Position numbers and translations under genes: made by a program | The notes under the pieces: generated by a model | What the model was told of the DNA's origin: nothing | The model's database searches: none | What the model saw: only the letters and a program-made list of their open reading frames with translations | Assembly (NCBI RefSeq): GCF_002090175.1 | Contig: NZ_BBRN01000005.1 | Span: forward strand, 310,001 to 374,000 | Origin: Demequina sp. NBRC 110057 | Lineage (GTDB): Bacteria; Actinomycetota; Actinomycetes; Actinomycetales; Demequinaceae | DNA: 64,000 nucleotides | Direction of reading: 5' to 3' | Part shown: positions 43,768 to 51,236 of the stretch, piece after piece | Layout of the letters: every line of letters begins with the position of its first letter | How positions within the stretch are numbered: the first letter of the stretch is position 1

Positions 43768-45041
43768 ACGCTCACCCCGACCGCCGCCTCGTCATCGTCG
43801 TGCGCGCCGATCCCGTGATTTGCGGGCATTCGGGCGAGGCAAGGAATCTCGCCGAGGTGGCGCTCACGCGCGGCTTCGACGACGTGCGCATCCTCACGTG
43901 GCCGCTGGACCGCCTCGAGGAGACCGGCCTGCCCCTGAAGCCGTTGGACACGGTGCTCCCGTACTCCCCCGGCATCACCGTGGAGCGCCCCGAGCCCGTG
44001 GGCGGCTACAAGATCCCCGACGGCCGCTACCTCGCCGGGCTCACGGGCCGCCTCGTCGAACTGTTCACCGACGGCGTCCCCACGGTGTGCCTGTCGCTGT
44101 ACCTGTCCCCTCACACCGTCGCGGTGGCCGATGCCGTGCGCGCCGCCCGCTCGACCGGGCTTCCCGTCAACGTCACCACGATCGCGGAGGCCGTGGGCTC
44201 TGACGTCACCGACATCGTCCGCGCGTGTGTCGAGGAGGACCGTTTCGGCGCTGCCGCCCACGTGCTGTCGAGCTACCTCAGCCAGGACCACTGTGTGGCC
44301 GTGTCGCGCTACACCAAGGAGGTCATCGTCGAGGCGGCCACCGAGATCGACGAGCGACACGGGACGAGGTTCGCCGAGCAGTGCGCCGCACGCATCGCGA
44401 TCTCGTACCCGGCGATCGACACGTCCGCCTACACCGCGCTGGACGTCTCGGTCACCGATGCCCACCTGGCGGCGCGCGGGCTGTCGCGCGGCTCGTACGT
44501 GCTGTTCCTGTCGCGACTGGGCCTGGCGAAGGGCGTCGAGGACCTGATCGACGGCTACGCCGCCTCGATGTCCCGCCACTCGCGCACGCTCGTGATCGCG
44601 GGCCGCGGGCCCGACGCCGCCGCGCTGCGCGACTACGCCGCCTCCTCCGACGCCGCGGAGAGCATCGTGTTCCTCGACGACGTGGGCGACGAGGAGAAGC
44701 CGCACCTCATGGCGGGCTGCGCCGCGTACGCGCTGCCGTCGAAGCCGCGGCCGGAGTTCACCGAGACCTTCGGCATCGCGCTGGTCGAGGAGATGCTCGC
44801 CGGCGGCGGCCCCGTCATCACCTGCGCGACGGGAGGCATCCCCGAGGCCGTGGGCGACACCGCGCTCCTGGTGCCGGTCGAGGACTCGGCGGCGATCGCG
44901 ACCGCCGTGGACCGCGCGGTGCTCGGCATGACTGACTCCGAACGCGATGCTCACCGCGAGCGCGCCCGCGAGCACGGCCTTCACTTCGACCGCGAGCGGG
45001 TCTTCGACCGCCTCATGGCGGGGGTCACTGCGGCGGTGTAA
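43764..45041 (+). CDS. Glycosyltransferase family 4 protein paired with GH92
   Basis: A 425-residue GT-B glycosyltransferase. The N-terminal half includes ADPVICGHSGEARNLAEVAL and the long acceptor region; the C-terminal half has VLFLSRLGLAKGVEDLIDGY, and the donor-binding SKPRPEFTETFGIALVEEML followed by CATGGIPEAV. Start ATG at 43764 overlaps the GH92 stop as ATGA, preceded by GGAGG inside GH92, so the two proteins are made together. A linked role in making and trimming one mannose-containing metabolite or glycan is inferred. Confidence 0.88.
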   Translation: MNAHPDRRLVIVVRADPVICGHSGEARNLAEVALTRGFDDVRILTWPLDRLEETGLPLKPLDTVLPYSPGITVERPEPVGGYKIPDGRYLAGLTGRLVELFTDGVPTVCLSLYLSPHTVAVADAVRAARSTGLPVNVTTIAEAVGSDVTDIVRACVEEDRFGAAAHVLSSYLSQDHCVAVSRYTKEVIVEAATEIDERHGTRFAEQCAARIAISYPAIDTSAYTALDVSVTDAHLAARGLSRGSYVLFLSRLGLAKGVEDLIDGYAASMSRHSRTLVIAGRGPDAAALRDYAASSDAAESIVFLDDVGDEEKPHLMAGCAAYALPSKPRPEFTETFGIALVEEMLAGGGPVITCATGGIPEAVGDTALLVPVEDSAAIATAVDRAVLGMTDSERDAHRERAREHGLHFDRERVFDRLMAGVTAAV

Positions 45042-45086
45042 ACCGCCCCGCCTCCCTGGCGGTAGGGGGAGCACCTCACGCATGAG

Positions 45087-45125
45087 GGAGGGCCGATGCC
45101 ATGGCGACCACGGCATCGGCCCTCC
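45087..45125. terminator. Bidirectional terminator built from an inverted GGCCGATGCC pair
   Basis: GGAGGGCCGATGCC (45087-45100) is a perfect 14-bp complement of 45112-45125 with an 11-nt loop, between convergent GT4 and GH55 genes. Both arms contain the recurrent GGCCGATGC 9-mer. Confidence 0.8.
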
Positions 45126-45133
45126 TCAGGTTG

Positions 45134-47083
45134 CTACGGAGCGGGGTAGTCCGCGAGGTACTCGGGGGCGCCCGAGGTCGCCGGCGGGACCGCGTCTCCG
45201 ACGCCGTTCACCACGTGGTTGATGGTGCCGGCCGAGAGGTTCACGGTCATGATGTGGTGGAGCGTGACCCCAGGCGTCTCGGGAACCTCGAAGCCGTTCT
45301 CGGTGACGATGGACGGGTTGTTCTGGTTGAACACGTACACGCCGCCGCCGTAGAGCGAGTGGCTGCGCACGTCATCGGCCACCTTGTATCCGGCCCAGCC
45401 GAGCGTGCCGTCGGGCTCTGTCCAGTCCGCCTGGGTGGGCGGGTCGTAGGGGAGCTCGTTTTGGTAGAGCACCACGGTGCCTCCCTCGCCGTTCCAGATG
45501 GTGTTGTGCTCCTGGAAGTGCTCGACGAACAGGCCGGTCGCGGTCACCGCGTCGCCGTTGACGACCACGCCGTTGGTGCCGGTGTTGGTCTCCCATCGGT
45601 CGGTGTCGCCGTTCACGCCCTCGGTGAAGCCCTCGACGCCGTGATCGGCCCGCCACACCCAGGTGTGGTCCACGAGGACGTTGTCCGCGTTGATTTCCAG
45701 GGCCGTCTCGGTCTTGCCGACGTGGGGGCCACCCACGCGGAAATACACGTCGGACAGCGTGATGGGGTCGTCGCCGAACCTGGCGCGCCACTGATCGATC
45801 TTGTCGACCCACCGCTGCGGGAGGTGGCTGGCCAGGAGGTCGCGCAGACTCACCTTGCTTCCCACCTGGAGGAGCGTCTCGGAGAGTTCCTCGCCCGCGT
45901 CGATCGTGACGCCCGCGATGACGATCCCGTGAGCATCGGACACCTTCAGCGGCGTGGCGCCGTCGACGGCGGTCAGCGTGGCGTGGCCTAGGCCGAGCAC
46001 CACGGTGTTCGGACGCGTCACGAGGATCGACCGGTCGATGTCGTACACGCCCGGCGTGAGCAGCAGGTGCTTGCCGCGCGCGAGCGCCAGGTTGATGTCG
46101 CGCACCGAGCTGTCGGGGGTCGCTACGTAGAACTTCGACAGGGCGATCGAGCGCCCGGCGGTGACGCCGTCGCCCCAACTGGTGCCGGAGGTGTCGCGGT
46201 CGGCATCGGGAACCCGCACCTGGTAGCCGCCCTTGGCGTCGACATACAGGTACGGCTTTTCGCGGCTCAGAGGCGTCTCCTCGAGCACGGTGTAGGGCGT
46301 GGACGGGAAGTCGGTGTCGGCCGGCGCCGCGCCCTCGCCCGTGAACTCGACGCCGGAGAACACCTGGTTCCAGACGGCGTTGGACCACGTGCCCACCTCG
46401 GAGTTGCGTGTCAGCCACTGCTGCTGCGAGCCGTTGATGACGGTGCCGGAGAAGCGGGAGTCGGCGATGTAGCCTCCGCTCGCGTACTGGGGGCCGGCGG
46501 TGCAGTAGTCCATGAGGCTGACCTGGCCGTTCACGTCGAGCCGACGCATGGACACGGCCTGGGAGACGGCCCAGAAGTTGGTGCCGGTGCGGCAGCCGCG
46601 GTCGCCCGTCTCGACGGTGAGGTGGAGATTGGAGATGGTGCGCCAGAAGTTGACGAGGGCGATGCAGTTGGGGTTGCTGTCGTCGCCCAGGCACCTGTTG
46701 TAGACCTCGATGGTGCCGGTGATGTCGACGTCACCCGGCTGTGCCCCCAGACCGGCGACCTCGGTGTAATAGCCCACCTCGACGTTGAGGGGATCCTCGA
46801 CGGAGCCGTACTCACCCGGCAGGAACAGGACCGCGTGGCGAGCCTCCGTCATCTCCGCATCGCGCTGCTGGTCGGCGAGGTCGCCCATGATGGACTCGAT
46901 CTCGGTGGTCGTCATCGACGGGTCGATGATCGTGACGTTGGCTCCCAGCGTGGAGGCCTCGTCCTGGTGCGGCTTGCCCTTCGCGGCGGCCGGTGCTGCC
47001 AGCGCTGACGCGGCGGCGACGCCCAGCGCTGTCACGAGCGCTGCCGTCCGCACGCGCGCGGGCCGTGTCCTGTGTGTCGTCAT
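45134..47083 (-). CDS. Secreted glycoside hydrolase family 55-like β-1,3-glucanase
   Basis: A 649-residue secreted β-helix protein resembling Streptomyces GH55 exo-β-1,3-glucanases, which strip glucose from laminarin and fungal glucan. Signal peptide residues 1-33. Shared segments include ANVTIIDPSM, YASGGYIADSRFSGTV, QQQWLTRNSEVGTWSNAVWN, PLSREKPYLYVDAKGGYQV, LLLTPGVYDIDRSILV and DHTWVWRADHG. Such proteins are often mislabelled adenylyl cyclase or coagulation-factor-like. ATG 47083 has GGAAGGAG 5 nt upstream. A dyad and good -35/-10 promoter lie upstream. Confidence 0.85.
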   Translation of the reverse strand: MTTHRTRPARVRTAALVTALGVAAASALAAPAAAKGKPHQDEASTLGANVTIIDPSMTTTEIESIMGDLADQQRDAEMTEARHAVLFLPGEYGSVEDPLNVEVGYYTEVAGLGAQPGDVDITGTIEVYNRCLGDDSNPNCIALVNFWRTISNLHLTVETGDRGCRTGTNFWAVSQAVSMRRLDVNGQVSLMDYCTAGPQYASGGYIADSRFSGTVINGSQQQWLTRNSEVGTWSNAVWNQVFSGVEFTGEGAAPADTDFPSTPYTVLEETPLSREKPYLYVDAKGGYQVRVPDADRDTSGTSWGDGVTAGRSIALSKFYVATPDSSVRDINLALARGKHLLLTPGVYDIDRSILVTRPNTVVLGLGHATLTAVDGATPLKVSDAHGIVIAGVTIDAGEELSETLLQVGSKVSLRDLLASHLPQRWVDKIDQWRARFGDDPITLSDVYFRVGGPHVGKTETALEINADNVLVDHTWVWRADHGVEGFTEGVNGDTDRWETNTGTNGVVVNGDAVTATGLFVEHFQEHNTIWNGEGGTVVLYQNELPYDPPTQADWTEPDGTLGWAGYKVADDVRSHSLYGGGVYVFNQNNPSIVTENGFEVPETPGVTLHHIMTVNLSAGTINHVVNGVGDAVPPATSGAPEYLADYPAP

Positions 47084-47137
47084 TGACACTCCTTCCGGCC
47101 CTCGCCGTTGAGGACCTTGGTGACGCAACGGGCGTTT

Positions 47138-47183
47138 TGTCCATTGCTGACTGGACAGTAACTAAGTCACCTGGGGCCCGCAA
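47138..47183 (-). promoter_or_regulatory. GH55 promoter with overlapping operator TGTCCA-N8-TGGACA
   Basis: On the minus strand TTGCGG (47178-47183), a 17-bp spacer and TACTGT (47155-47160) form a promoter. The inverted repeat TGTCCA/TGGACA (47138-47157) overlaps the -10 and expected start point, a typical repressor position for a substrate-induced glycanase. Confidence 0.5.
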
Positions 47184-47407
47184 CAGGAACGCGAATGCGC
47201 CCGCCGTCGGCCCGTGCCCCCTGCTGGCCCACTGTCACGCAGACGGACGCCCATCGGTCACGGTCACAGAGTGGCGGGACCGCGCTGATGGAGGACCAGG
47301 ATCTCCCCAAAGAAAGGCCGCCGGCCCGAAAAGTGGGCGACATCTACCCATCCCGGTGGGGCGAGCCGGGAGGACCGAAATGGGGACCCGACATCCCCCC
47401 GGAGTGC
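47184..47407. other. Intergenic stretch with no supported gene
   Basis: Between the GH55 promoter and the GlpR stop. It is less GC-rich in places, has small stem-loops (CCCGG-N9-CCGGG; GGCC-GCC-GGCC followed on the minus strand by TTTCTTT, a weak terminator for glpR). A plus-strand reading frame opens at ATG 47288 after GCTG but runs into the antisense of glpR, and I do not call it. Confidence 0.5.
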
Positions 47408-48409
47408 TTACGCCGAGTGGCGGCGGCGGGCGAGGATCGCGTCGAGCGCGCCGGTCGCGGGCGCGGCCTCCTCGGCGGGCGTGGCGGCGTCGTCCTGAGC
47501 CTCGCCCCAGCGGGCGGCACGGGCGCGGGCGGCGTCGTAGTCCTCGGTCGAGATGGGGCGCGCCTCGCGCTGGCGCACGGTCTGCTTGAGCGTGTACGAG
47601 GGGGCGGGCATCTCGCGCGGGCTCCACGCCGCCGACTCCTCGGGAGCGGGCTCGGCGATCTCCTCGCGCGCCTCGGGGGCGGGAACCGGGGCGGGCGCCG
47701 ACAGCGGCGCCAGGTCCTCGGCGGTAACGATGCGGATGGCCTGCGTGGCCACGTCGGAGGGCTCGGCCTGACGGCCGGCGGCACGCTCACGACTGACCAC
47801 ACGCAGCGCCTGCGTCGCGGTCGCGGCCGCCTCGACCTCGCGGGCGACGAGCAGCACGCGCTCGTCGGCGCGACGCTGGGCGGCGGCGGCGCGGGCGCCC
47901 TGGGCGACCACGCCCACCAGCACGGCGGTCGCGATCGCACCAAGGATCGCGGTGGCGGCGGTGGCGGCCACGACGGCCCACGCGACGACGGTGAGGGCAC
48001 CCACCGCGCCGGTCACAACAAGGCGACGACGGGCCTGCGCGGCGCGCTCGGCGAGGATGCGCTGGCGGTCACGACGCAGGTGGAACGACTCGCGCTGGGC
48101 GAAGGTCGCGGCGCGGTCAAGCGGACCCGACGGGCGCGACATCGACTCGGCGCGGACGGAACGGCTGGCTGCCTTGTCGGCACGGCTTGCGCCGGTGGAC
48201 AGCAGCGGCACCTCACCGGAATCGGTCGACGGACGGCTCGCGGCACGCTCGATGCGCTCGGCCGACGAGCGCACCACACGCATCTGGGCGCTGTAACGAT
48301 CCTCGGTGCGCACCAGGGCGTACTCGGAGCGCTCCTTGATGCGCTGGGGAAGGACGTATGCCACGACGAGCCCGAGGGCGATGATGGCGAGAAGTCCGAC
48401 CGGAACCAT
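47408..48409 (-). CDS. glpR: GlpR-like membrane protein (partner of Glp)
   Basis: A 333-residue protein with an N-terminal transmembrane helix (about 2-22), a basic Ser/Arg-rich cytoplasmic stretch, two more hydrophobic segments (about 128-172), then an acidic, Pro-rich C-terminal region. Position after a MoeA-like gene and a RimJ-like gene matches the moeA-rimJ-Rv0996 order of mycobacteria and the Glp/GlpR pair described in Corynebacterium, where GlpR is the membrane receptor of Glp at division sites. The assignment is by synteny and topology. TACGGT lies 8 nt before ATG 48409. Confidence 0.72.
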   Translation of the reverse strand: MVPVGLLAIIALGLVVAYVLPQRIKERSEYALVRTEDRYSAQMRVVRSSAERIERAASRPSTDSGEVPLLSTGASRADKAASRSVRAESMSRPSGPLDRAATFAQRESFHLRRDRQRILAERAAQARRRLVVTGAVGALTVVAWAVVAATAATAILGAIATAVLVGVVAQGARAAAAQRRADERVLLVAREVEAAATATQALRVVSRERAAGRQAEPSDVATQAIRIVTAEDLAPLSAPAPVPAPEAREEIAEPAPEESAAWSPREMPAPSYTLKQTVRQREARPISTEDYDAARARAARWGEAQDDAATPAEEAAPATGALDAILARRRHSA

Positions 48410-48417
48410 GACTCAGA

Positions 48418-48423
48418 ACCGTA
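48418..48423 (-). promoter_or_regulatory. -10 box TACGGT of glpR
   Basis: TACGGT on the minus strand ends 8 nt before the glpR ATG, compatible with a leaderless or nearly leaderless transcript. Confidence 0.4.
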
Positions 48424-48463
48424 CGGCCCCAACGCGCATCAGCCGCGCATGGCGCGCGGCGTG

Positions 48464-49039
48464 TCAGTCCTCCACCGACCAATATCGGCCGACGCGGGGC
48501 ATGCCTTGAGTGCGCGCGAACACCCGGTGGTCCCGCCAGGCCCCGTCGATGAAGAGGTACGAGCGCCTCAGCCCCTCGTCGACGAACCCCAGCTTCTGGG
48601 CCACGCGCACCGACGACGCGTTCTCCGGCCGCACGGCGATCTCGAGCCGGTGAAGGCCGGAGGCGAAGGCGTGCTCGGACGCGAGCGCCACCGCCGCCGG
48701 CGTGATCCCCCGGCCCGCATACTCCCTGTCCACCCAGTAGCCGATCGACGCACCGCACTCGGCACCCCAGCGGATGCCGGCGACCGCCACCCTGCCCACG
48801 ATGCGCCCCTCGACGGTCACGACATACGGCTGGGCCGATGCCTCCCGCCACTGCTTACGCTCGCGCCGCACGAGTCCTGCGTACGTCAGCGACGGCTCCC
48901 GCCGCCCGGGCGGAAGCGTCGCCTCCCACGGACGCAGCCAGTCGCGATTGCGGGCGCGCACCGCGAGCCACTCGGCCTCGTCGGCGCGCCGCAGCGGGCG
49001 CAGCGTGACGCCGTGACCGGAGAGCTCGACGCCGCCCAC
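48464..49039 (-). CDS. GNAT N-acetyltransferase (RimJ-like)
   Basis: A 191-residue GNAT acetyltransferase of the RimJ/RimL class. VTLRPLRRADEAEWLAVRARN opens the fold, GYWVDREYAGRGITPAAVALASEHAF is the acetyl-CoA pyrophosphate loop (here YAGRGI), and RLEIAVRPENASSVRVAQKLGFVDEG completes it. Family members acetylate N-termini of ribosomal and other proteins. GTG at 49037-49039 starts 2 nt after the Glp stop, so translation is coupled; the RBS is weak. Confidence 0.88.
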   Translation of the reverse strand: MGGVELSGHGVTLRPLRRADEAEWLAVRARNRDWLRPWEATLPPGRREPSLTYAGLVRRERKQWREASAQPYVVTVEGRIVGRVAVAGIRWGAECGASIGYWVDREYAGRGITPAAVALASEHAFASGLHRLEIAVRPENASSVRVAQKLGFVDEGLRRSYLFIDGAWRDHRVFARTQGMPRVGRYWSVED

Positions 49040-49041
49040 CG

Positions 49042-50262
49042 TCAGCCCCAGTAGGAGCAGCGCACGGGATCGCCCTCGGCGATGTCGAGCCCCTGCGTTC
49101 CGCACCACACCAGGGCATCGGCGTGCGCGAGATCCGTGATGCCCAGCCTCCCCGAGGGCAGCGGGGTCGCCACCGGGACGCCGTCGACGTCCTCAAGCGT
49201 GACCGGGGTGGGCCGCACCACGCCGGCCGGAACGGACCACGAGGCGCCGGCACGGGCGACCACGGTGTCTCGCTCCCTGGTGGTGTACCCGCACATCGCC
49301 CTGAGCGCCGGGCGCACGCACGCCTCGAAGCCCACGGCCGCGGCACCGGGATGACCCGGCAGAGCGACCACCGGCAGCAGGCGGTCGCCGAACTCGATGG
49401 AGCCGAGCCCCTGACGGCCGCCCGGTGCGAGGTCGAGGTCGACAACCTCGATGGACCCCAGCTGTGCGAGGACCGCGGCGACGGTGTCGCGCGGGCCGTC
49501 GGACAGGCCGCCCGTGGTGATGAGCACGTCGGCGCGCACCAGCTGGTCCTCGATGGCGGCCCGCAACGCGCGCGGCTCGTCCGGCACCGGCCCCACCCTG
49601 AAGGCCTGGGCGCCCGCGCGGCGGATCATGCCGGCCAGCAGGTGGCTGTTCGCGTCGGGCACCTCGGAGCCTCGCTGGCGAGCACCGGGGTCGATGATCT
49701 CGTCGCCCACCGCGAGCACCACCACGCGCGGCACGGGGTGCACCCGCAGGCGCGGCATCCCGAGGGCGGCGGCCGCCGCGACCTGGCGCGGTCCCAGCCG
49801 CGACCCCGCGGACGCCAGGAGTGTGCCCGCGGCCACCTCGGAACCCGCGGCCGTGACCCCCTCACCGGGAGCCACGGGCGCCTCGATCGCGACCCTCGCC
49901 ATGCCGCCGTCCGTGGCCGCGAGGGCGACCACAGCATCGGCCCCGCGCGGGATCGCGGCCCCCGAAGGGATGCGTGCTGCAGTGCCGGGGATGTGGGTGC
50001 GCGGCGAGCGCGCGGAGAAGTCGATGTCGTGGGAGACCGGGACGACGGCGGGCGCTCCCACGCGCGCGGAGGCGACATCGGCCGCCGCCACCGCGTACCC
50101 GTCGCACGAGGCGACAGGATGGACGGGGACGTCGTGGCGCGCGACGATGTCCTGGGCGAGGGTGCCGCCCACTGCATCGGCGATGAGCACGTCCATGGCC
50201 GGGTTGGGGACCAGGGCCTGGGCCACTGCAGCGTGATGGTCGGCCAGGCTCCGCGTCGTCAT
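49042..50262 (-). CDS. glp: Glp (gephyrin/MoeA-like molybdotransferase-family protein)
   Basis: A 406-residue MoeA/gephyrin homologue. Domain III motif ALPGHPGAAAVGFEACVRPAL and the MoaB-like fold (VVVLAVGDEII..., DANSHLLAGMIRRAGA, LITTGGLSDGPRDTV) are present; the N-terminal SCDGYAVAAADV matches the family. In Corynebacterium the MoeA paralogue Glp, adjacent to rimJ and glpR, binds FtsZ and organises division; the same gene order suggests this role over molybdopterin synthesis, and no mo-cofactor genes are nearby. ATG 50262 follows GACAAT by 7 nt. galU, usual upstream, is absent. Confidence 0.85.
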   Translation of the reverse strand: MTTRSLADHHAAVAQALVPNPAMDVLIADAVGGTLAQDIVARHDVPVHPVASCDGYAVAAADVASARVGAPAVVPVSHDIDFSARSPRTHIPGTAARIPSGAAIPRGADAVVALAATDGGMARVAIEAPVAPGEGVTAAGSEVAAGTLLASAGSRLGPRQVAAAAALGMPRLRVHPVPRVVVLAVGDEIIDPGARQRGSEVPDANSHLLAGMIRRAGAQAFRVGPVPDEPRALRAAIEDQLVRADVLITTGGLSDGPRDTVAAVLAQLGSIEVVDLDLAPGGRQGLGSIEFGDRLLPVVALPGHPGAAAVGFEACVRPALRAMCGYTTRERDTVVARAGASWSVPAGVVRPTPVTLEDVDGVPVATPLPSGRLGITDLAHADALVWCGTQGLDIAEGDPVRCSYWG

Positions 50263-50362
50263 GCGGGCCATTGTCGTGGCCCGCACGCGCGGCTCGCAAC
50301 AATCGCGCCCATGTGAGGGACACGACACGTCGGTGTCACACGGGCCTGGCATGATGGTGGTC

Positions 50363-50992
50363 ATGACACCGCAGTCGGCCCACGGCACCCGTGCGCCCGC
50401 CCCGGAAGACGCCAAGGCCCAGCTGAGGGCCTCGATTCGCAAGGACCGCCTGCACCGCTCCGAGCGGCGCAACGCGGAGCTCGCCGAGAAGTTGCGAGAC
50501 CTCGTGCTCGACATCCCGGCCGTGGCCCAGGCCTCCTGCGTCTCGATCTACGCGTCCCGGCCCCACGAGCCCGGCACCCTCCCCCTGATCTCCGCGCTGC
50601 ATGTCCGCGGCGTGACAGTCCTCATCCCCCGCCTCGGCGACGGGCTGCAGCGCGGCTGGTCCACGTATCACGGGGCCGACGACCTCATCGAGCGCGCCCC
50701 CGGCCGTCCGCCGGAGCCGTCGGGAGAGTTCCTCCCCTCCGAGGCGCTCGCCGACGCGGACGTCGTCGTGGTTCCGGCCCTCGCGGCCGATGCCCTGGGC
50801 ACCCGCCTGGGCCAGGGCGGCGGCTGGTACGACAGGGCGCTCGAGCTCGCTCGGCCAGAGGCGCCCGTGATCGCGCTGACGTTCACCGCCGAGTTCCACG
50901 GGCCCGGCGAATCGCTCCTGCCGCGCGAGGATCACGACCTGCCCGTGACGATGGTGGTGACCCCTGAGGGCGTCACGCCCGTGCCCGCGTAG
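50363..50992 (+). CDS. 5-formyltetrahydrofolate cyclo-ligase
   Basis: A 209-residue enzyme converting 5-formyl-THF to 5,10-methenyl-THF with ATP. An N-terminal RASIRKDRLHRS binds phosphate; SIYASRPHEPGT, and the ATP-loop RLGQGGGWYDRAL, are diagnostic. Divergent from glp, as in mycobacteria. CATGAT lies 7 nt before ATG 50363, fitting a leaderless start; in-frame ATGs at 50351 and 50354 are alternatives. Its stop codon TAG forms the first half of the -10 box of the next gene. Confidence 0.93.
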   Translation: MTPQSAHGTRAPAPEDAKAQLRASIRKDRLHRSERRNAELAEKLRDLVLDIPAVAQASCVSIYASRPHEPGTLPLISALHVRGVTVLIPRLGDGLQRGWSTYHGADDLIERAPGRPPEPSGEFLPSEALADADVVVVPALAADALGTRLGQGGGWYDRALELARPEAPVIALTFTAEFHGPGESLLPREDHDLPVTMVVTPEGVTPVPA

Positions 50993-50995
50993 AAT
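50990..50995 (+). promoter_or_regulatory. -10 box TAGAAT for leaderless fmdB-type gene
   Basis: TAGAAT ends 7 nt before ATG 51003 and begins with the stop codon of the upstream cyclo-ligase. Confidence 0.55.
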
Positions 50996-51002
50996 ACGCA
51001 CC

Positions 51003-51206
51003 ATGCCCACGTACACGTATGCCTGCCGCGAGTGCGCCCACCGCTTCGACACGGTGCAGTCGATCCACGACGCCGCCCTCGAGACCTGCCCCGAATGCGG
51101 CGGTGCGCTGCGACGCGTGTTCGGCAACGTCGGCGTGACCTTCAAGGGCTCGGGCTTCTACCGCAACGACTCGCGTGAGGGCTCCAAGAAGGGCGCCTCC
51201 GCCTGA
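51003..51206 (+). CDS. FmdB-family zinc-ribbon protein
   Basis: A 67-residue putative regulatory zinc ribbon. Two CxxC knuckles (CREC at 8-11; CPEC at 34-37) frame the FmdB/CxxC_CxxC_SSSS domain MPTYTYACRECAHRFD, and GSGFYRNDSR with a basic tail follows. First described beside formamidase and amide genes, the family's function is unknown; it is near universal in actinobacteria at this position after the cyclo-ligase. Leaderless start; terminator immediately after. Confidence 0.93.
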   Translation: MPTYTYACRECAHRFDTVQSIHDAALETCPECGGALRRVFGNVGVTFKGSGFYRNDSREGSKKGASA

Positions 51207-51212
51207 CGCCCC

Positions 51213-51236
51213 GCCCCCGCTCACCAGTGCGGGGGC
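51213..51236. terminator. Hairpin terminator between fmdB-type gene and the large helicase-like gene
   Basis: GCCCCCGC (51213-51220), an 8-nt loop and GCGGGGGC (51229-51236) followed by TTCT. The loop contains the stop codon of the convergent gene. Confidence 0.75.

Noticed and set aside
45134-47083. Adenylyl cyclase or coagulation-factor-like protein
   Set aside because: These are common database labels for this β-helix family; the segments fit GH55 glucanases and no cyclase motif is visible.
47288-47407. Possible small plus-strand gene opening at ATG 47288
   Set aside because: The frame runs straight into antisense of glpR, has no plausible RBS or family match, and its Pro/Gly/Trp-rich translation looks incidental.
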